Shown here: one piece after another, positions 24,070 to 32,833 of the stretch | How the letters are laid out: each line of letters opens with the position of its first letter | Numbering within the stretch: position 1 is the first letter of the stretch | Assembly (NCBI GenBank): GCA_036156195.1 | Contig: JAYZUZ010000009.1 | Location: 124,001-188,000 of the forward strand | DNA: 64,000 nucleotides | Direction of reading: 5' to 3' | From: Abyssibacter sp036156195 | GTDB taxonomy: Bacteria; Pseudomonadota; Gammaproteobacteria; Nevskiales; OUC007 | Notes under the pieces: generated by a model | Seen by the model: only the letters and a program-made list of their open reading frames with translations | Told to the model about the DNA's origin: nothing | Database searches by the model: none | Made by a program: the position numbers and the translations under genes

Positions 24070-25706
24070 TGCAACAGTTTTTCGAAGTCATCAACGCCAT
24101 CAACGGCGTCATGCTGGGTGTGCCCATGCTACTGGTGCTGCTGCTGGTGGGACTCATCTTTACGGTGTGGACACGGTTTTGTCAGTACCGCTCGCTCACC
24201 CATGGCGTGGGCCTGCTCACAGGCCGCTGGACCGGAAGCCAGGGCGAAGGTGCCATCTCGCATTTCCAGGCCCTGTCAGCTGCGCTGTCTGCGACGGTTG
24301 GCCTGGGCAATATCGCAGGGGTGGCCATCGCCGTAGAGCTTGGCGGCCCCGGCGCTGTGTTCTGGATGTGGATCATCGGCCTGGTGGGCATGGCCCTCAA
24401 AACCACTGAAGTCACGTTGTCCATGCTCTACCGGGATACCAGCGACCCGGACAACCCCCACGGCGGCACGATGTGGGTCGCCAAGCGCGCACTGCCGGCA
24501 CTCAGTGGCCACCTGAAGACGGCCGGCCCCATCATCGGTGCATTATTCACCCTGCCGCTGATTCTGTTCGCCCTGACCGGGGGCAACATGTTCCAGGCCT
24601 GGAGCGTGTCGGACACCACGCATGCCTACTTCGGCATCCCCCCATGGGTGTCAGGCATCGTCCTCGCGGTCATCGTTGGCTTGGTTATTCTGGGTGGAAT
24701 CCGTCGCATCGGCCTGATCGCCGGCACCCTGGTGCCGTTGATGTGTGTCATCTACGTGATTGCAGGCCTGTTCGTGATCTTCATCAATCGGGAGACTGTC
24801 CCAGACGTACTGGCATTGATTTTTACCTCGGCGTTTTCACCTGCAGAGGCCACTGGCGCCTTCGTCGGTGCCAGTTTTGGCACAGCCTTCATCTTCGGCA
24901 TGAAACGCGCCCTCTTCTCGTCCGAAGCCGGCCTGGGCAGCGCACCAATTGCCCACTCGGCCGTGAAGACAAAAGAGCCGGTCACAGAGGGCGTGGTTGC
25001 CGGATTAGAGCCGTTTATCGACACCGTCGTCGTCTGCACTATCACGGCGCTGGTGATCCTCACCAGTGGCGTCTGGCAGCGCGACGCACAGGCAAGCTTC
25101 GACGACGTGCCGACATTTGTTCAAACCGATGCCGGCTGGGAACCGGCGGTCTCCGCGCTGCCCGAGGGTGACTGGAAAGCCGGGAGCCAAGTGTTCATGG
25201 TGGTCGACACGGATACCGGCCGTCAGCGCCTGTTCGGCACCGTGGGGCAACAAGGCATTGATTGGCGAGCACTGGCTTCTGAGTCCGTGCCCCGCGCCAT
25301 GGATGCGGGCCTATACGCGGACTACACGGGGGCAACGCTCACTGCCAAGGCCTTTGACAGCGGCGCCGAGGGCCTGGGCAAGTGGATGGTGACCCTGGCG
25401 GTCTGGTTGTTCGCAATCTCGACCATCATCACCTGGAGTTATTATGGCGAGCAGGGTGTGGTTTACCTGATGGGCAACCGAGCGATCGTGCCGTACCGCG
25501 CAGTGTGGTGTGCACTGATTGTGGTCGCCTGTCTGGGCTTTATCCGCACCTCGGCCGAGCTGGACTCGATCAGTACGGTCGGCCTGGGATTCATGCTCGC
25601 CATTAACCTGCCGATCATGCTGGTGCTGGGCCACAAGATGACCCGGGAATATCGCCGCTACTTTGCCCGCATCCGATCTGGAGACATTCGCCCCACCAAT
25701 GGATGA
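24069..25706 (+). CDS. Alanine or glycine:cation symporter (AGCS family)
   Basis: Sodium/alanine or glycine symporter, 545 residues. Family signatures include HFQALSAALSATVGLGNIAG near residue 70, LGGPGAVFWMWIIGLVGMA, and the AGCS block KRALFSSEAGLGSAPIAHSA near 280. An extra non-membrane insertion of about 85 residues (about 345-430, beginning near WQRDAQASFDDVPTF) lies between two membrane helices and would be an extra-membrane loop; many marine AGCS proteins carry similar insertions. Preceding overlap with the NSS transporter gene and an eight-base overlap with hemH make this a coupled trio. Confidence 0.94.
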   Translation: MQQFFEVINAINGVMLGVPMLLVLLLVGLIFTVWTRFCQYRSLTHGVGLLTGRWTGSQGEGAISHFQALSAALSATVGLGNIAGVAIAVELGGPGAVFWMWIIGLVGMALKTTEVTLSMLYRDTSDPDNPHGGTMWVAKRALPALSGHLKTAGPIIGALFTLPLILFALTGGNMFQAWSVSDTTHAYFGIPPWVSGIVLAVIVGLVILGGIRRIGLIAGTLVPLMCVIYVIAGLFVIFINRETVPDVLALIFTSAFSPAEATGAFVGASFGTAFIFGMKRALFSSEAGLGSAPIAHSAVKTKEPVTEGVVAGLEPFIDTVVVCTITALVILTSGVWQRDAQASFDDVPTFVQTDAGWEPAVSALPEGDWKAGSQVFMVVDTDTGRQRLFGTVGQQGIDWRALASESVPRAMDAGLYADYTGATLTAKAFDSGAEGLGKWMVTLAVWLFAISTIITWSYYGEQGVVYLMGNRAIVPYRAVWCALIVVACLGFIRTSAELDSISTVGLGFMLAINLPIMLVLGHKMTREYRRYFARIRSGDIRPTNG

Positions 25707-26790
25707 CACCCGCGCTCCGCATCACCGCAAGCCCCGCATGGGCGTGCTGCTGGTCAATCTCGGCAGCCCGCAGGCTCCGACACCCGGTGCTATCCGGCGC
25801 TATCTGCGTGAATTCTTGTCTGATCGACGCGTCGTCGAGCTACCTCGAATCCTGTGGCTAAGCATTCTTTACCTGTTCGTACTGCCACTGCGACCAAGGC
25901 GGATTGCCGCGGCATATCAGGCGATCTGGACCGATGAAGGCAGCCCGTTGGCCGTGCATACCCGCGGTCTGGCAACACAGCTGCAACAACGCCTGACGTC
26001 CGAACTACCGGGTGATGTAGAGGTGGCGTGGGCCATGCGATATGGGCAGCCGTCGATTGCATCCAGACTGGCGCACTTACGCGATGCAGGTGTTGAGCGC
26101 CTGCTGGTCATTCCGCTGTATCCCCAGTACTCGGGCTCGACAACGGCCAGTGTCTTCGATGCCGTCACCCGTACGCTCCAATCGTGGCGCTGGATACCGG
26201 AGCTCCGGTTCGTCAACGCTTACCACGACCACCCCGCATACATCGCCGCATTGGCGGACTCGCTGCGCGATGCATCCGCACAGGCGCAGGACAAGGCCCC
26301 GCATCTGGTGATGTCATTTCACGGGGTTCCTGAGCGCTACATCGAACAGGGCGACCCCTATTTCTGTCATGCGCATAAAACTGCCCGATTGCTGGCCGAG
26401 TCCCTGGAGCTGGATCGGCCGCACTATTCCGTGAGCTTTCAAAGCCAGTTTGGTAAGGCCAAGTGGGTGGGACCGTCGACGAGTGACACAATGACGCGGC
26501 TGGCAAAGCAAGGCATCCATCAAGTCCAGGTAATCTGTCCTGGATTTGCTGCAGACTGCATCGAGACGCTGGAGGAAATCCAGATCGAGAACGCCGAGAT
26601 ATTCAAGGCAGCCGGCGGGCATGCCCTGGATTACGTGCCTGCGCTAAACGCCAGCGACCGTCACGTCGATCTGATGAGCCAGCTGGTGCAGATGCATGCG
26701 GCAGGCTGGCCCGAACTAAATGGTGACTCAGCGCAGGCAGATCGCGATGCAGTTCCAGCGCGAGTCGCCAGCCTGCAGCGGACTCACTAG
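25699..26790 (+). CDS. hemH: Ferrochelatase
   Basis: Inserts ferrous iron into protoporphyrin IX at the end of heme synthesis. The 363-residue protein has GVLLVNLGSPQAPT, then VIPLYPQYSGSTTASVFD, the catalytic His in MSFHGVPERYIEQGDPY, and SFQSQFGKAKWVGPST with the acidic metal-handling region nearby. It begins inside the end of the symporter gene (eight-base overlap). The first residues MDDTRAPHHRKPR are variable, and an internal ATG at 25738 (MGVLLVNLGSP) is an alternative start. Confidence 0.95.
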   Translation: MDDTRAPHHRKPRMGVLLVNLGSPQAPTPGAIRRYLREFLSDRRVVELPRILWLSILYLFVLPLRPRRIAAAYQAIWTDEGSPLAVHTRGLATQLQQRLTSELPGDVEVAWAMRYGQPSIASRLAHLRDAGVERLLVIPLYPQYSGSTTASVFDAVTRTLQSWRWIPELRFVNAYHDHPAYIAALADSLRDASAQAQDKAPHLVMSFHGVPERYIEQGDPYFCHAHKTARLLAESLELDRPHYSVSFQSQFGKAKWVGPSTSDTMTRLAKQGIHQVQVICPGFAADCIETLEEIQIENAEIFKAAGGHALDYVPALNASDRHVDLMSQLVQMHAAGWPELNGDSAQADRDAVPARVASLQRTH

Positions 26791-26860
26791 AACAGACCGT
26801 GCCGCTGTGCTTCCGTGACCTTCGCGGAATCAAGCTTCCGCGCGGTTCTCAAGTCGCTTC

Positions 26861-27583
26861 TTAGCGCCGGACCGCGCGTTCGACCTCATAGCCCCAGAGC
26901 GCACGATCCACCGCAGATTGCAGGCTCATGACCTGAGATGACGGTGCGACTGGGGTGCCAGTCGTCGCCACCGCATCTGGATGACTCGAGCCTGCAGGTG
27001 GGGAGGCGGACGCTGTCGCCGCATCGCCCGTGCGTCGCTGCACTTCGGCTTGCCGAGCGCTCCCGGACTGCGCAGCACTGCGTTCGATGATTCGATCGGC
27101 ACGCCGATCCGCCAGACTCGGCGAACCCAAACCGGAGGTCGGCCGGTCGGAGGAGCGGCCTCCGGCGACCGGGCGACCCACAATCACTTCAGGCGCCCCC
27201 CCGGATAGCCGCTGCGGCGCGGAGCAACCACGCGCATCCGGCACGGTCGAAATCGCCGTATTGGGGCATTGATCAATCCCATCCGGCACGCCGTCACCAT
27301 CCGAATCAATCGAGCAACCCTCGGGGTCGGTACGCGCACCCGGCGGCGACACCGGACAGCGATCATCGACATCCGGAATACCGTCCTCGTCTGCGTCCGG
27401 CAGGTCAGAACAGCCCAGCAGGTTCACAGGCTGTCCCGGCCGTGTATAGGGGCACTCGTCCAGCTCGAAGGGCACGCCGTCCCCGTCACCATCAACAATA
27501 AACCCCGCGCTCCATGCGGACATGGACAGCAGACCGGCCAGCGGCAGAAGCAGCCAGCGTTGAGCAGAAGATTCCCCAAGCAT
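26861..27583 (-). CDS. Exported protein with thrombospondin type 3 repeats
   Basis: A 240-residue exported protein. After a signal peptide (LLLPLAGLLSMSAWS) it carries three thrombospondin type 3 (TSP3) calcium-binding repeats: DGDGDGVPFELDECP, DADEDGIPDVDDRCP and DSDGDGVPDGIDQCP at about residues 32-115. The remaining half is low-complexity, rich in Ala, Ser, Arg and Pro, with no OmpA domain. The frame extends to 27649, but that start would fall inside the upstream gene's terminator, so MLGESSAQRW at 27583 is chosen. It lies just downstream of an OmpA-family gene with the same repeats and may be its partner or a shortened paralogue. Confidence 0.78.
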   Translation of the reverse strand: MLGESSAQRWLLLPLAGLLSMSAWSAGFIVDGDGDGVPFELDECPYTRPGQPVNLLGCSDLPDADEDGIPDVDDRCPVSPPGARTDPEGCSIDSDGDGVPDGIDQCPNTAISTVPDARGCSAPQRLSGGAPEVIVGRPVAGGRSSDRPTSGLGSPSLADRRADRIIERSAAQSGSARQAEVQRRTGDAATASASPPAGSSHPDAVATTGTPVAPSSQVMSLQSAVDRALWGYEVERAVRR

Positions 27584-27620
27584 GTTCAAAAATCTACCTG
27601 TTTCACGTGGGCCGGTCCAT

Positions 27621-27658
27621 AAAAAAACCCCTGAGGGCTGATTCGCCATCAGGGGTTT
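27621..27658 (-). terminator. Intrinsic terminator of the OmpA-family gene
   Basis: On the minus strand AAACCCCTGA pairs perfectly with TCAGGGGTTT around a 14-base loop, and a run of seven T follows. It lies 43 bases beyond the stop of the OmpA-family gene and upstream of the TSP3 protein gene. Confidence 0.88.
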
Positions 27659-27701
27659 CGATCACCGGGCGACCGCTGAGCCGCCCGGTGCATCCATCGT
27701 G

Positions 27702-28856
27702 CTACTTGCCGCGTGCCCGGACTTCTGCACGGCGGTTGAGCAGACGACCCTGCGGGGTCTTGTTGCTCGCCACCGGCTGGGTTTCCCCGAAGCCAAGGGT
27801 CACGATGCTGTCGGGGTTCACACCCTTGCGGACCAGGTAGTCGCGCACAGCGTTCGCACGGCGAGTCGACAGTCCGGAGTTGTACTCCTTCGTGCCCACG
27901 CTATCCGTGTGGCCGGTGATCTGCACGGTGACTTCCTTGTACTTCTCTTGCAGGGCGCGAATCTCTGCAGCGGTGTTGTCCAGCAGCACCGAGGCGTATT
28001 CACTGATCGCGGAGCTATCGAAGGCAAAGTTCACGTCTTCGAAGCGACGCTCCACAGGCTGGGTCTGACCGGAGGACTCGACAGGGACGCCGAACTCGTC
28101 AACCGCCACGCCAGCCGGGGTACGCGGAGAGCGATCCAGATCATCCGGCACACCGTCACCATCCGAATCCAGCGGACAGCCAACGGCATCAACCGGCACA
28201 CCGGACGGGGTGCCCGGGCAGCGGTCGTAACGATCGCCAACGCCGTCACCATCAGAGTCCGTCACACCCGTCGGCGCGGGCAGAGCCGGCGCTTCTTCGG
28301 CCTTGCGGCCAACCGGGAACACCAGACCGAGGCTTACGACCATCTCGCCGAAGTCATTGCCGTTATAGGCATCGTCATCCGCGAAGGTGTGGCGATAACG
28401 CGAGTCCAAGCGCAAACCGGCATCAACGCCGGAATCCGGCTTGTTGAGGAAAAAGCCAAGACCAATATCCGCAAACCCGTCCAGCGAATCGTCAAAGCCA
28501 GCGGCCTGAATTTCCTCGTGCATCAGCCCGAAGCCAATCGATCCGTACGACTGGATCCACGGCGTAGCCGGCAGGAAATACAGGTTGTTCACGCGGTAGC
28601 CGTAGGTCTCCCAATCCAGCGCGCCGTCATACTCTTCGTAAAACAGGCCCAACTCGAAACCCCATTTCTGGGTAACGGCCATGCCGAACGCGGCTTCCAA
28701 GCCGTATCCAGCATCGGTGTTCCGATCGTCATCCGAGTTGATGATGCGGAACTGGGGCGAGACGTAGGGCCGCAGGTCGCGCGCCTCAGCTGCTGCAGAT
28801 GCAACACAGCCGATAATGGCGGCGGCGGCAACTCCCGCACGAAACATGTCGATCAT
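27702..28856 (-). CDS. OmpA-family outer-membrane protein with TSP3 repeats
   Basis: Structural outer-membrane protein linking the membrane to peptidoglycan. The 384-residue precursor has a signal peptide (ending near VASAAAEA), an eight-strand beta-barrel at about 25-195, two TSP3 repeats (DSDGDGVGDRYDRCPG and DSDGDGVPDDLDRSPR) at about 205-255, and an OmpA peptidoglycan-binding domain at about 270-384 with TGHTDSVGTKEYNSGLSTRR and LLNRRAEVR. This is the OprF/OmpA plan. The frame runs far upstream, but ATG 28856 has GGGAG eight bases before it and a proper signal peptide. The second repeat has Ser where Cys is usual. Confidence 0.94.
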   Translation of the reverse strand: MIDMFRAGVAAAAIIGCVASAAAEARDLRPYVSPQFRIINSDDDRNTDAGYGLEAAFGMAVTQKWGFELGLFYEEYDGALDWETYGYRVNNLYFLPATPWIQSYGSIGFGLMHEEIQAAGFDDSLDGFADIGLGFFLNKPDSGVDAGLRLDSRYRHTFADDDAYNGNDFGEMVVSLGLVFPVGRKAEEAPALPAPTGVTDSDGDGVGDRYDRCPGTPSGVPVDAVGCPLDSDGDGVPDDLDRSPRTPAGVAVDEFGVPVESSGQTQPVERRFEDVNFAFDSSAISEYASVLLDNTAAEIRALQEKYKEVTVQITGHTDSVGTKEYNSGLSTRRANAVRDYLVRKGVNPDSIVTLGFGETQPVASNKTPQGRLLNRRAEVRARGK

Positions 28857-28910
28857 TCTAGTTACTCCCTTAACGACGTCGGGGTGCGAAGACGCGTGGT
28901 ACCGATGGGG

Positions 28911-28916
28911 ATTATA
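28911..28916 (-). promoter_or_regulatory. -10 element of the OmpA-family gene promoter
   Basis: A perfect TATAAT on the minus strand, about 55 bases upstream of the start codon, gives a leader of roughly 48 bases. The best -35 candidate, TTGCAC, is 19 bases upstream, a long spacing, so only the -10 is called. Confidence 0.6.
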
Positions 28917-29078
28917 GACCATCCCCTCTCGGCAAGTGCAATGAAGTTTTGACAAATTACTCACATTTCCACGGTGATTCGCCATGATTGGCGGATTGGA
29001 TGCAAGCCCTGAACAGGCGCAGCTTGGCCCACAGCCTGCCGTTGCTACACTCCCCGGCCCATTGGAAGGATGCATTGC

Positions 29079-30113
29079 ATGGAATTGCTGGCTCATTACC
29101 TGCTGTTTCTGGCCAAGGCCGTCACCATCGTAGTCGCCATCGGCGCCGTGGTCACAGTGATCGCAGCGGCGGTCCGCCAGCAACGTCACGGACAGCAGGA
29201 CCGGCTGGATATCGAGTCGCTCAATGAGCGATACAGCCACCTGAACGATACGGTGGAAGACGCCATCGTAGATGCCCGTGGGCGCAAGGCACGACGCAAG
29301 GCGCGCAAAGCCGAAGAAAAAAACCGGCGCAAGGCCGCCAAACTGGGCAAAACCGAAGCCGGCAGCAAGCTCTTTGTTCTGGATTTTGATGGAGACATCA
29401 AGGCCTCTGCCACCGACGCCCTCCGCCATGAAATCACCGCAATTCTCCAGGCTGCGCAGCCCGGAGACGAGGTGCTGCTTCGACTGGAGTCGAGCGGCGG
29501 CATGGTGCACAGCTACGGTTTGGCCGCCTCGCAACTGGCACGACTGCGTGAGCAAGGCGTCCGACTCACCGTGGCCGTGGACAAGGTCGCTGCCAGCGGG
29601 GGGTACATGATGGCCTGCGTTGCCGATCGCATTTGCTGCGCCCCCTTCGCCATCATCGGCTCAATCGGGGTCATCGCGCAGCTGCCAAACTTCAACAGAC
29701 TGCTACGTGAGCACAATGTGGACTTCGAGTTGCACACGGCCGGCCAGTACAAGCGCACCCTGACGATGTTCGGCGAGAACACCGAAGAGGGTCGCGAGAA
29801 GTTCCGGGAGGAGCTCAACGAAGTTCACGGTCTGTTCAAGCGATTCATCGAGCAGTATCGCCCCCAGCTAAATCTCGAGGCTGTCGCCACCGGCGAGCAT
29901 TGGTTTGGCACACGCGCACAGGAACTTCAGCTGGTCGATGACGTCATCACCAGTGACGACCTGTTGCTAAAGGCCAGCCGGGACAAGTCCATCTACCGCT
30001 TGGAGTTCCACCCCCAGCGCAGCCTGCAGGACCGCCTCGCCAGCGCAGTGGATGGCACCTGGAAACAGGTCATCCAGAATCTGCGCCACGAGTCCGGTCG
30101 GCTATGGCCGTAG
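29079..30113 (+). CDS. sohB: Inner-membrane peptidase SohB (S49 family)
   Basis: Membrane-anchored protease of the signal peptide peptidase A family. The 344-residue protein has an N-terminal membrane helix, a Lys/Arg/Ala-rich linker (RKARRKARKAEEKNRRKAAK), and the S49 domain with Ser173 in KVAASGGYMMAC and Lys225 in AGQYKRTLTMFG forming the Ser-Lys dyad. ATG 29079 has GGAAGG nine bases upstream; ATG 29070 is too close to that site. Its promoter probably lies in the divergent region shared with the OmpA-family gene. Confidence 0.95.
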   Translation: MELLAHYLLFLAKAVTIVVAIGAVVTVIAAAVRQQRHGQQDRLDIESLNERYSHLNDTVEDAIVDARGRKARRKARKAEEKNRRKAAKLGKTEAGSKLFVLDFDGDIKASATDALRHEITAILQAAQPGDEVLLRLESSGGMVHSYGLAASQLARLREQGVRLTVAVDKVAASGGYMMACVADRICCAPFAIIGSIGVIAQLPNFNRLLREHNVDFELHTAGQYKRTLTMFGENTEEGREKFREELNEVHGLFKRFIEQYRPQLNLEAVATGEHWFGTRAQELQLVDDVITSDDLLLKASRDKSIYRLEFHPQRSLQDRLASAVDGTWKQVIQNLRHESGRLWP

Positions 30114-30154
30114 ACGGACAGGCAGGCGCTTCGACTCACTATGGAGACTGATGT

Positions 30155-30787
30155 ATGCAACTGACCAGCGAGAGCTTCACCGATAACACCGCCATCCCGG
30201 GCCGCTGCGCTTTTGCGGTCCAGCATCCCGAAAGCCATGTGCAGTTTGCCGACAACCGTAACCCGCAGCTGAGCTGGTCCGATGCACCGGAGGGGACACG
30301 GTCCTTCGTCCTGCTTTGCATTGACCCGGACGCCCCCTCACGGCCGGACGATGTCAACCAGGAAGGTCGCACTGTCCCGGCCGATCTGCCTCGCGCGCAA
30401 TTCGTCCACTGGGCGATGGTCAACATCCCGCATTCGGTCACCTCTCTTTCCGAGGGCGCCTGCAGTCATGGCGTCAGCCCTCGTGGCAAGACCGACCTGG
30501 TCGGACCGGAAGGTTCACGGCAGGGCGTGAATGACTATACGAGCTGGTTCGAGGGAGATGCCGATATGGAGGGCACCTACCGGGGCTACGACGGGCCCTG
30601 TCCGCCATGGAATGACGCGATCGCGCATCGCTATGTCTTTACGGCGCATGCACTGGACACGGCCGAGATCAGCCTGCCTGACCCGTTCACCGCGGGCGAC
30701 GTGGAGCGGGCCATTGCGGGACATGTCCTCGCAACCGCAGAACTGACGGGCCTCTATACGCTAAATCCGGATGTCACAATCGACTAG
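30155..30787 (+). CDS. YbhB/YbcL-type PEBP protein (phosphatidylethanolamine-binding family)
   Basis: Soluble protein of the PEBP/Raf kinase inhibitor-like family, 210 residues, with the anion-pocket signature LLCIDPDAPS followed by FVHWAMVNIP, and PCPPWNDAIAHRYVFTAHAL near the end. No signal peptide is seen, so it should be cytoplasmic. Bacterial members have no firm function. Its last 17 bases overlap the start of the following HtrA protease gene. Confidence 0.93.
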   Translation: MQLTSESFTDNTAIPGRCAFAVQHPESHVQFADNRNPQLSWSDAPEGTRSFVLLCIDPDAPSRPDDVNQEGRTVPADLPRAQFVHWAMVNIPHSVTSLSEGACSHGVSPRGKTDLVGPEGSRQGVNDYTSWFEGDADMEGTYRGYDGPCPPWNDAIAHRYVFTAHALDTAEISLPDPFTAGDVERAIAGHVLATAELTGLYTLNPDVTID

Positions 30788-32171
30788 AAGCCGGATAGCC
30801 GCTCCGTTACGGCGCTGGCTCGCCCCCCTGATGATCACCGCTGCAGCCGGCTGTGCCGCGCCTGCGGCGGTGGCAGGCATTCCCCTTCCGCTGCTGGCCG
30901 ATGGCACCCCCTCTCTGGCGCCGATGCTGGAGGAGGTGCTGCCCGGCGTCGTCAACGTCGTCGCCACCGGGCGCGTACGAGAGCAGTCCCACCCATTGCT
31001 GGACGACCCGTTCTTTCGGCATTTCTTCAACGCCCCTCGACAGCCTCGTTACCGGCAGACGCAGTCCATCGGTTCCGGGGTCATCATTGATGCCCGTCGC
31101 GGCTACGTAGTGACCAACCATCACGTCGTGGAATCAGGCTCCGAGTACCTGGTTCGGCTTGGCGACGATCGTGAGTTTCCGGCGCAGCTCATCGGGGTCG
31201 ACCCAGAGACGGATCTGGCTGTGGTTCAGATTGACGCGGCCGACCTCACGGCGATCCCCTTCCCCGAAACGGACCGTTTGCGTGTAGGGGACTTTGTCGT
31301 GGCCATCGGCAATCCGTTCGGCCTGCGACAAACCGTGACATCCGGCATTGTCAGTGCGCTGGGGCGTCACGGACTGGGACGCGGCTATGAGGACTATATT
31401 CAGACGGACGCATCGATCAATCCCGGCAATTCCGGCGGCGCGCTGGTGAACCTGCAGGGCGAACTGGTGGGCATTAACACCATGATCTACTCCAACAGCG
31501 GCGGCAGCATCGGCATTGGATTCGCCATTCCCTCGAGCATGGTGCGAAGCATCACCAATGCAATCATTGCCGATGGTCGGGTCATCCGGCCGTCCCTGGG
31601 TGTCGTGGGCCAGGATCTGACGCCAGAACTCGCGCAGGCCTTCGACCTGCAATCGCATGACGGCGTCCTGGTCACCCGAATCCTGGACGGCTCCCCCGCT
31701 GACCGGGCCGGCCTGGAACCGGGCGACCTGATCCAGCAGCTCGGCGACGTGCGGCTGCACGACACCCAAAGCCTGCGCCGGGCGCTGGGGCTGGCCAGTC
31801 CAGGTGAGCGCTGGCCGTTGCACTATCTGCGCAACGGCCAGCGCCGCACGGTCACCGTCACGCTGGTCAAGCCTGATCTTGCTCGGCTGGATGGGGCAGA
31901 ACTTCACCCCCTGCTAGCGGGCACCTGGCTGACCAACATGACCGAGCATCACCCGCAGGCCGGACGGGCGCAGGGCGTCATCGTCGAGCAGGTTGCCCCC
32001 CGCTCGCGGGCAGCGCAGGCGGGACTCGCAGCGGGCGACATCATCTCCCAGATAGGCCGGGCACCCGTGGGTTCGCTGGCGGATGCCCGCAAGGCTGCGG
32101 CCTCGCGAACTCACGAGTTGGTCCTGCGGATTCAGCGCGAGCAACGCTCCGCCTTTATTGTCTTGCGATAA
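30771..32171 (+). CDS. HtrA-family periplasmic serine protease (DegQ-like)
   Basis: Second HtrA protease in the window, 466 residues. The triad is His118 (TNHHVV), Asp148 (ETDLAVV) and Ser221 (NPGNSGGA). Two PDZ domains follow at about 265-365 and 380-465, so it is DegQ/DegP-like rather than DegS-like. The N-terminus is hydrophobic with AAAGC, a weak lipobox lacking the preferred Leu, so either a cleaved signal or a membrane anchor is possible. The ATG lies within the end of the PEBP gene and has no strong ribosome binding site, suggesting coupled translation. Confidence 0.92.
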   Translation: MSQSTRSRIAAPLRRWLAPLMITAAAGCAAPAAVAGIPLPLLADGTPSLAPMLEEVLPGVVNVVATGRVREQSHPLLDDPFFRHFFNAPRQPRYRQTQSIGSGVIIDARRGYVVTNHHVVESGSEYLVRLGDDREFPAQLIGVDPETDLAVVQIDAADLTAIPFPETDRLRVGDFVVAIGNPFGLRQTVTSGIVSALGRHGLGRGYEDYIQTDASINPGNSGGALVNLQGELVGINTMIYSNSGGSIGIGFAIPSSMVRSITNAIIADGRVIRPSLGVVGQDLTPELAQAFDLQSHDGVLVTRILDGSPADRAGLEPGDLIQQLGDVRLHDTQSLRRALGLASPGERWPLHYLRNGQRRTVTVTLVKPDLARLDGAELHPLLAGTWLTNMTEHHPQAGRAQGVIVEQVAPRSRAAQAGLAAGDIISQIGRAPVGSLADARKAAASRTHELVLRIQREQRSAFIVLR

Positions 32172-32217
32172 ATCCGCGGGCGCTCGCTATACTCACGGGT
32201 CACAGAGGTGTGCGCAG

Positions 32218-32409
32218 ATGAACGATTCGGAACTCAACGGGCTGGAAACTCGAGTGCAGGCGCTGCTCGCGGACTACCGCCGTCTGGCCGATCAGAACCG
32301 GGGGCTGGATCGTGAATTGTCGGAGTTGCGCGCATCCAATGCCGAACTCAAGCGCCGACTGGGGTCCATTCTCGAGCGCATCCGCGCGCTGGAAGTTGAG
32401 ACGGCCTAG
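32218..32409 (+). CDS. Small coiled-coil protein, TIGR02449 family
   Basis: A 63-residue, entirely helical protein (LETRVQALLADYRRLADQNR, then a Leu/Glu/Arg heptad pattern) matching the small coiled-coil family commonly found just upstream of zapA. GAGGTG precedes the ATG. Its size and charge pattern suggest a ZapB-like cell-division accessory, but no function is established to my knowledge. zapA follows after 26 bases. Confidence 0.82.
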   Translation: MNDSELNGLETRVQALLADYRRLADQNRGLDRELSELRASNAELKRRLGSILERIRALEVETA

Positions 32410-32435
32410 CCTCGTACACAGAGAAGGTTGCGCGC

Positions 32436-32747
32436 ATGATGGATGAAGCCAGGTCGATTACCGTCACAATCTTGGGTCGTGAGTACCAGATCGCATGCCC
32501 GCCGGAAGAGCAGGAGCGGCTTCTGGAATGCGCGGACTACCTCAATGGCCGGATGAACGCGATCCGCAAGCGTGGACGCTCGATGGGCATCGAGCGCATT
32601 GCCATCATGGCGGCCCTGAACATTGCCCGCGACTTCCTCGACAACCGGGACCAGCCCCCAGGCGCAGACGTCGACGATACAACCCGCCGTCGCCTGCGGC
32701 AGATGGAGCTGTCCATCGATCAGGCCCTCTCCGAGCGCAATCGCTAA
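32436..32747 (+). CDS. zapA: Cell division protein ZapA
   Basis: Binds and bundles FtsZ filaments at the Z ring. The 103-residue protein has the ZapA globular head (ITVTILGREYQIACPPEEQE) and the C-terminal coiled coil (ERIAIMAALNIARDFL onward). The ATG follows AGAAGG. Position before 6S RNA and the cyclo-ligase is the classic gammaproteobacterial order. Confidence 0.94.
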   Translation: MMDEARSITVTILGREYQIACPPEEQERLLECADYLNGRMNAIRKRGRSMGIERIAIMAALNIARDFLDNRDQPPGADVDDTTRRRLRQMELSIDQALSERNR

Positions 32748-32833
32748 GCCCTGAGCGCCTGCAGGCCAACCCGCCTGCAAATCGCAGTGAACACACTGGC
32801 ATCTATCGACGAAATTCGTTGTAATACGGGTGG

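Noticed and set aside
27584..27649. Longer start for the TSP3 protein at 27649
   Set aside because: It would begin inside the terminator hairpin of the upstream gene; the ATG at 27583 gives a normal signal peptide.
27699..28952. Plus-strand frame of 417 codons opposite the OmpA-family gene
   Set aside because: It mirrors the repeat codons of the OmpA-family gene and has no start signals or plausible domains. The OmpA-family frame has signal peptide, barrel, TSP3 and OmpA domain.
28949..28980. Sigma-70 promoter for sohB beginning at the perfect TTGACA (28949-28954)
   Set aside because: No acceptable -10 occurs at 16-18 bases; only GTGATT at longer spacing. Not supported enough to list.
28857..29555. 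Upstream extension of the OmpA-family frame towards 29555
   Set aside because: The added part is antisense to sohB, lacks a signal peptide, and a good ribosome binding site and signal peptide occur at 28856.
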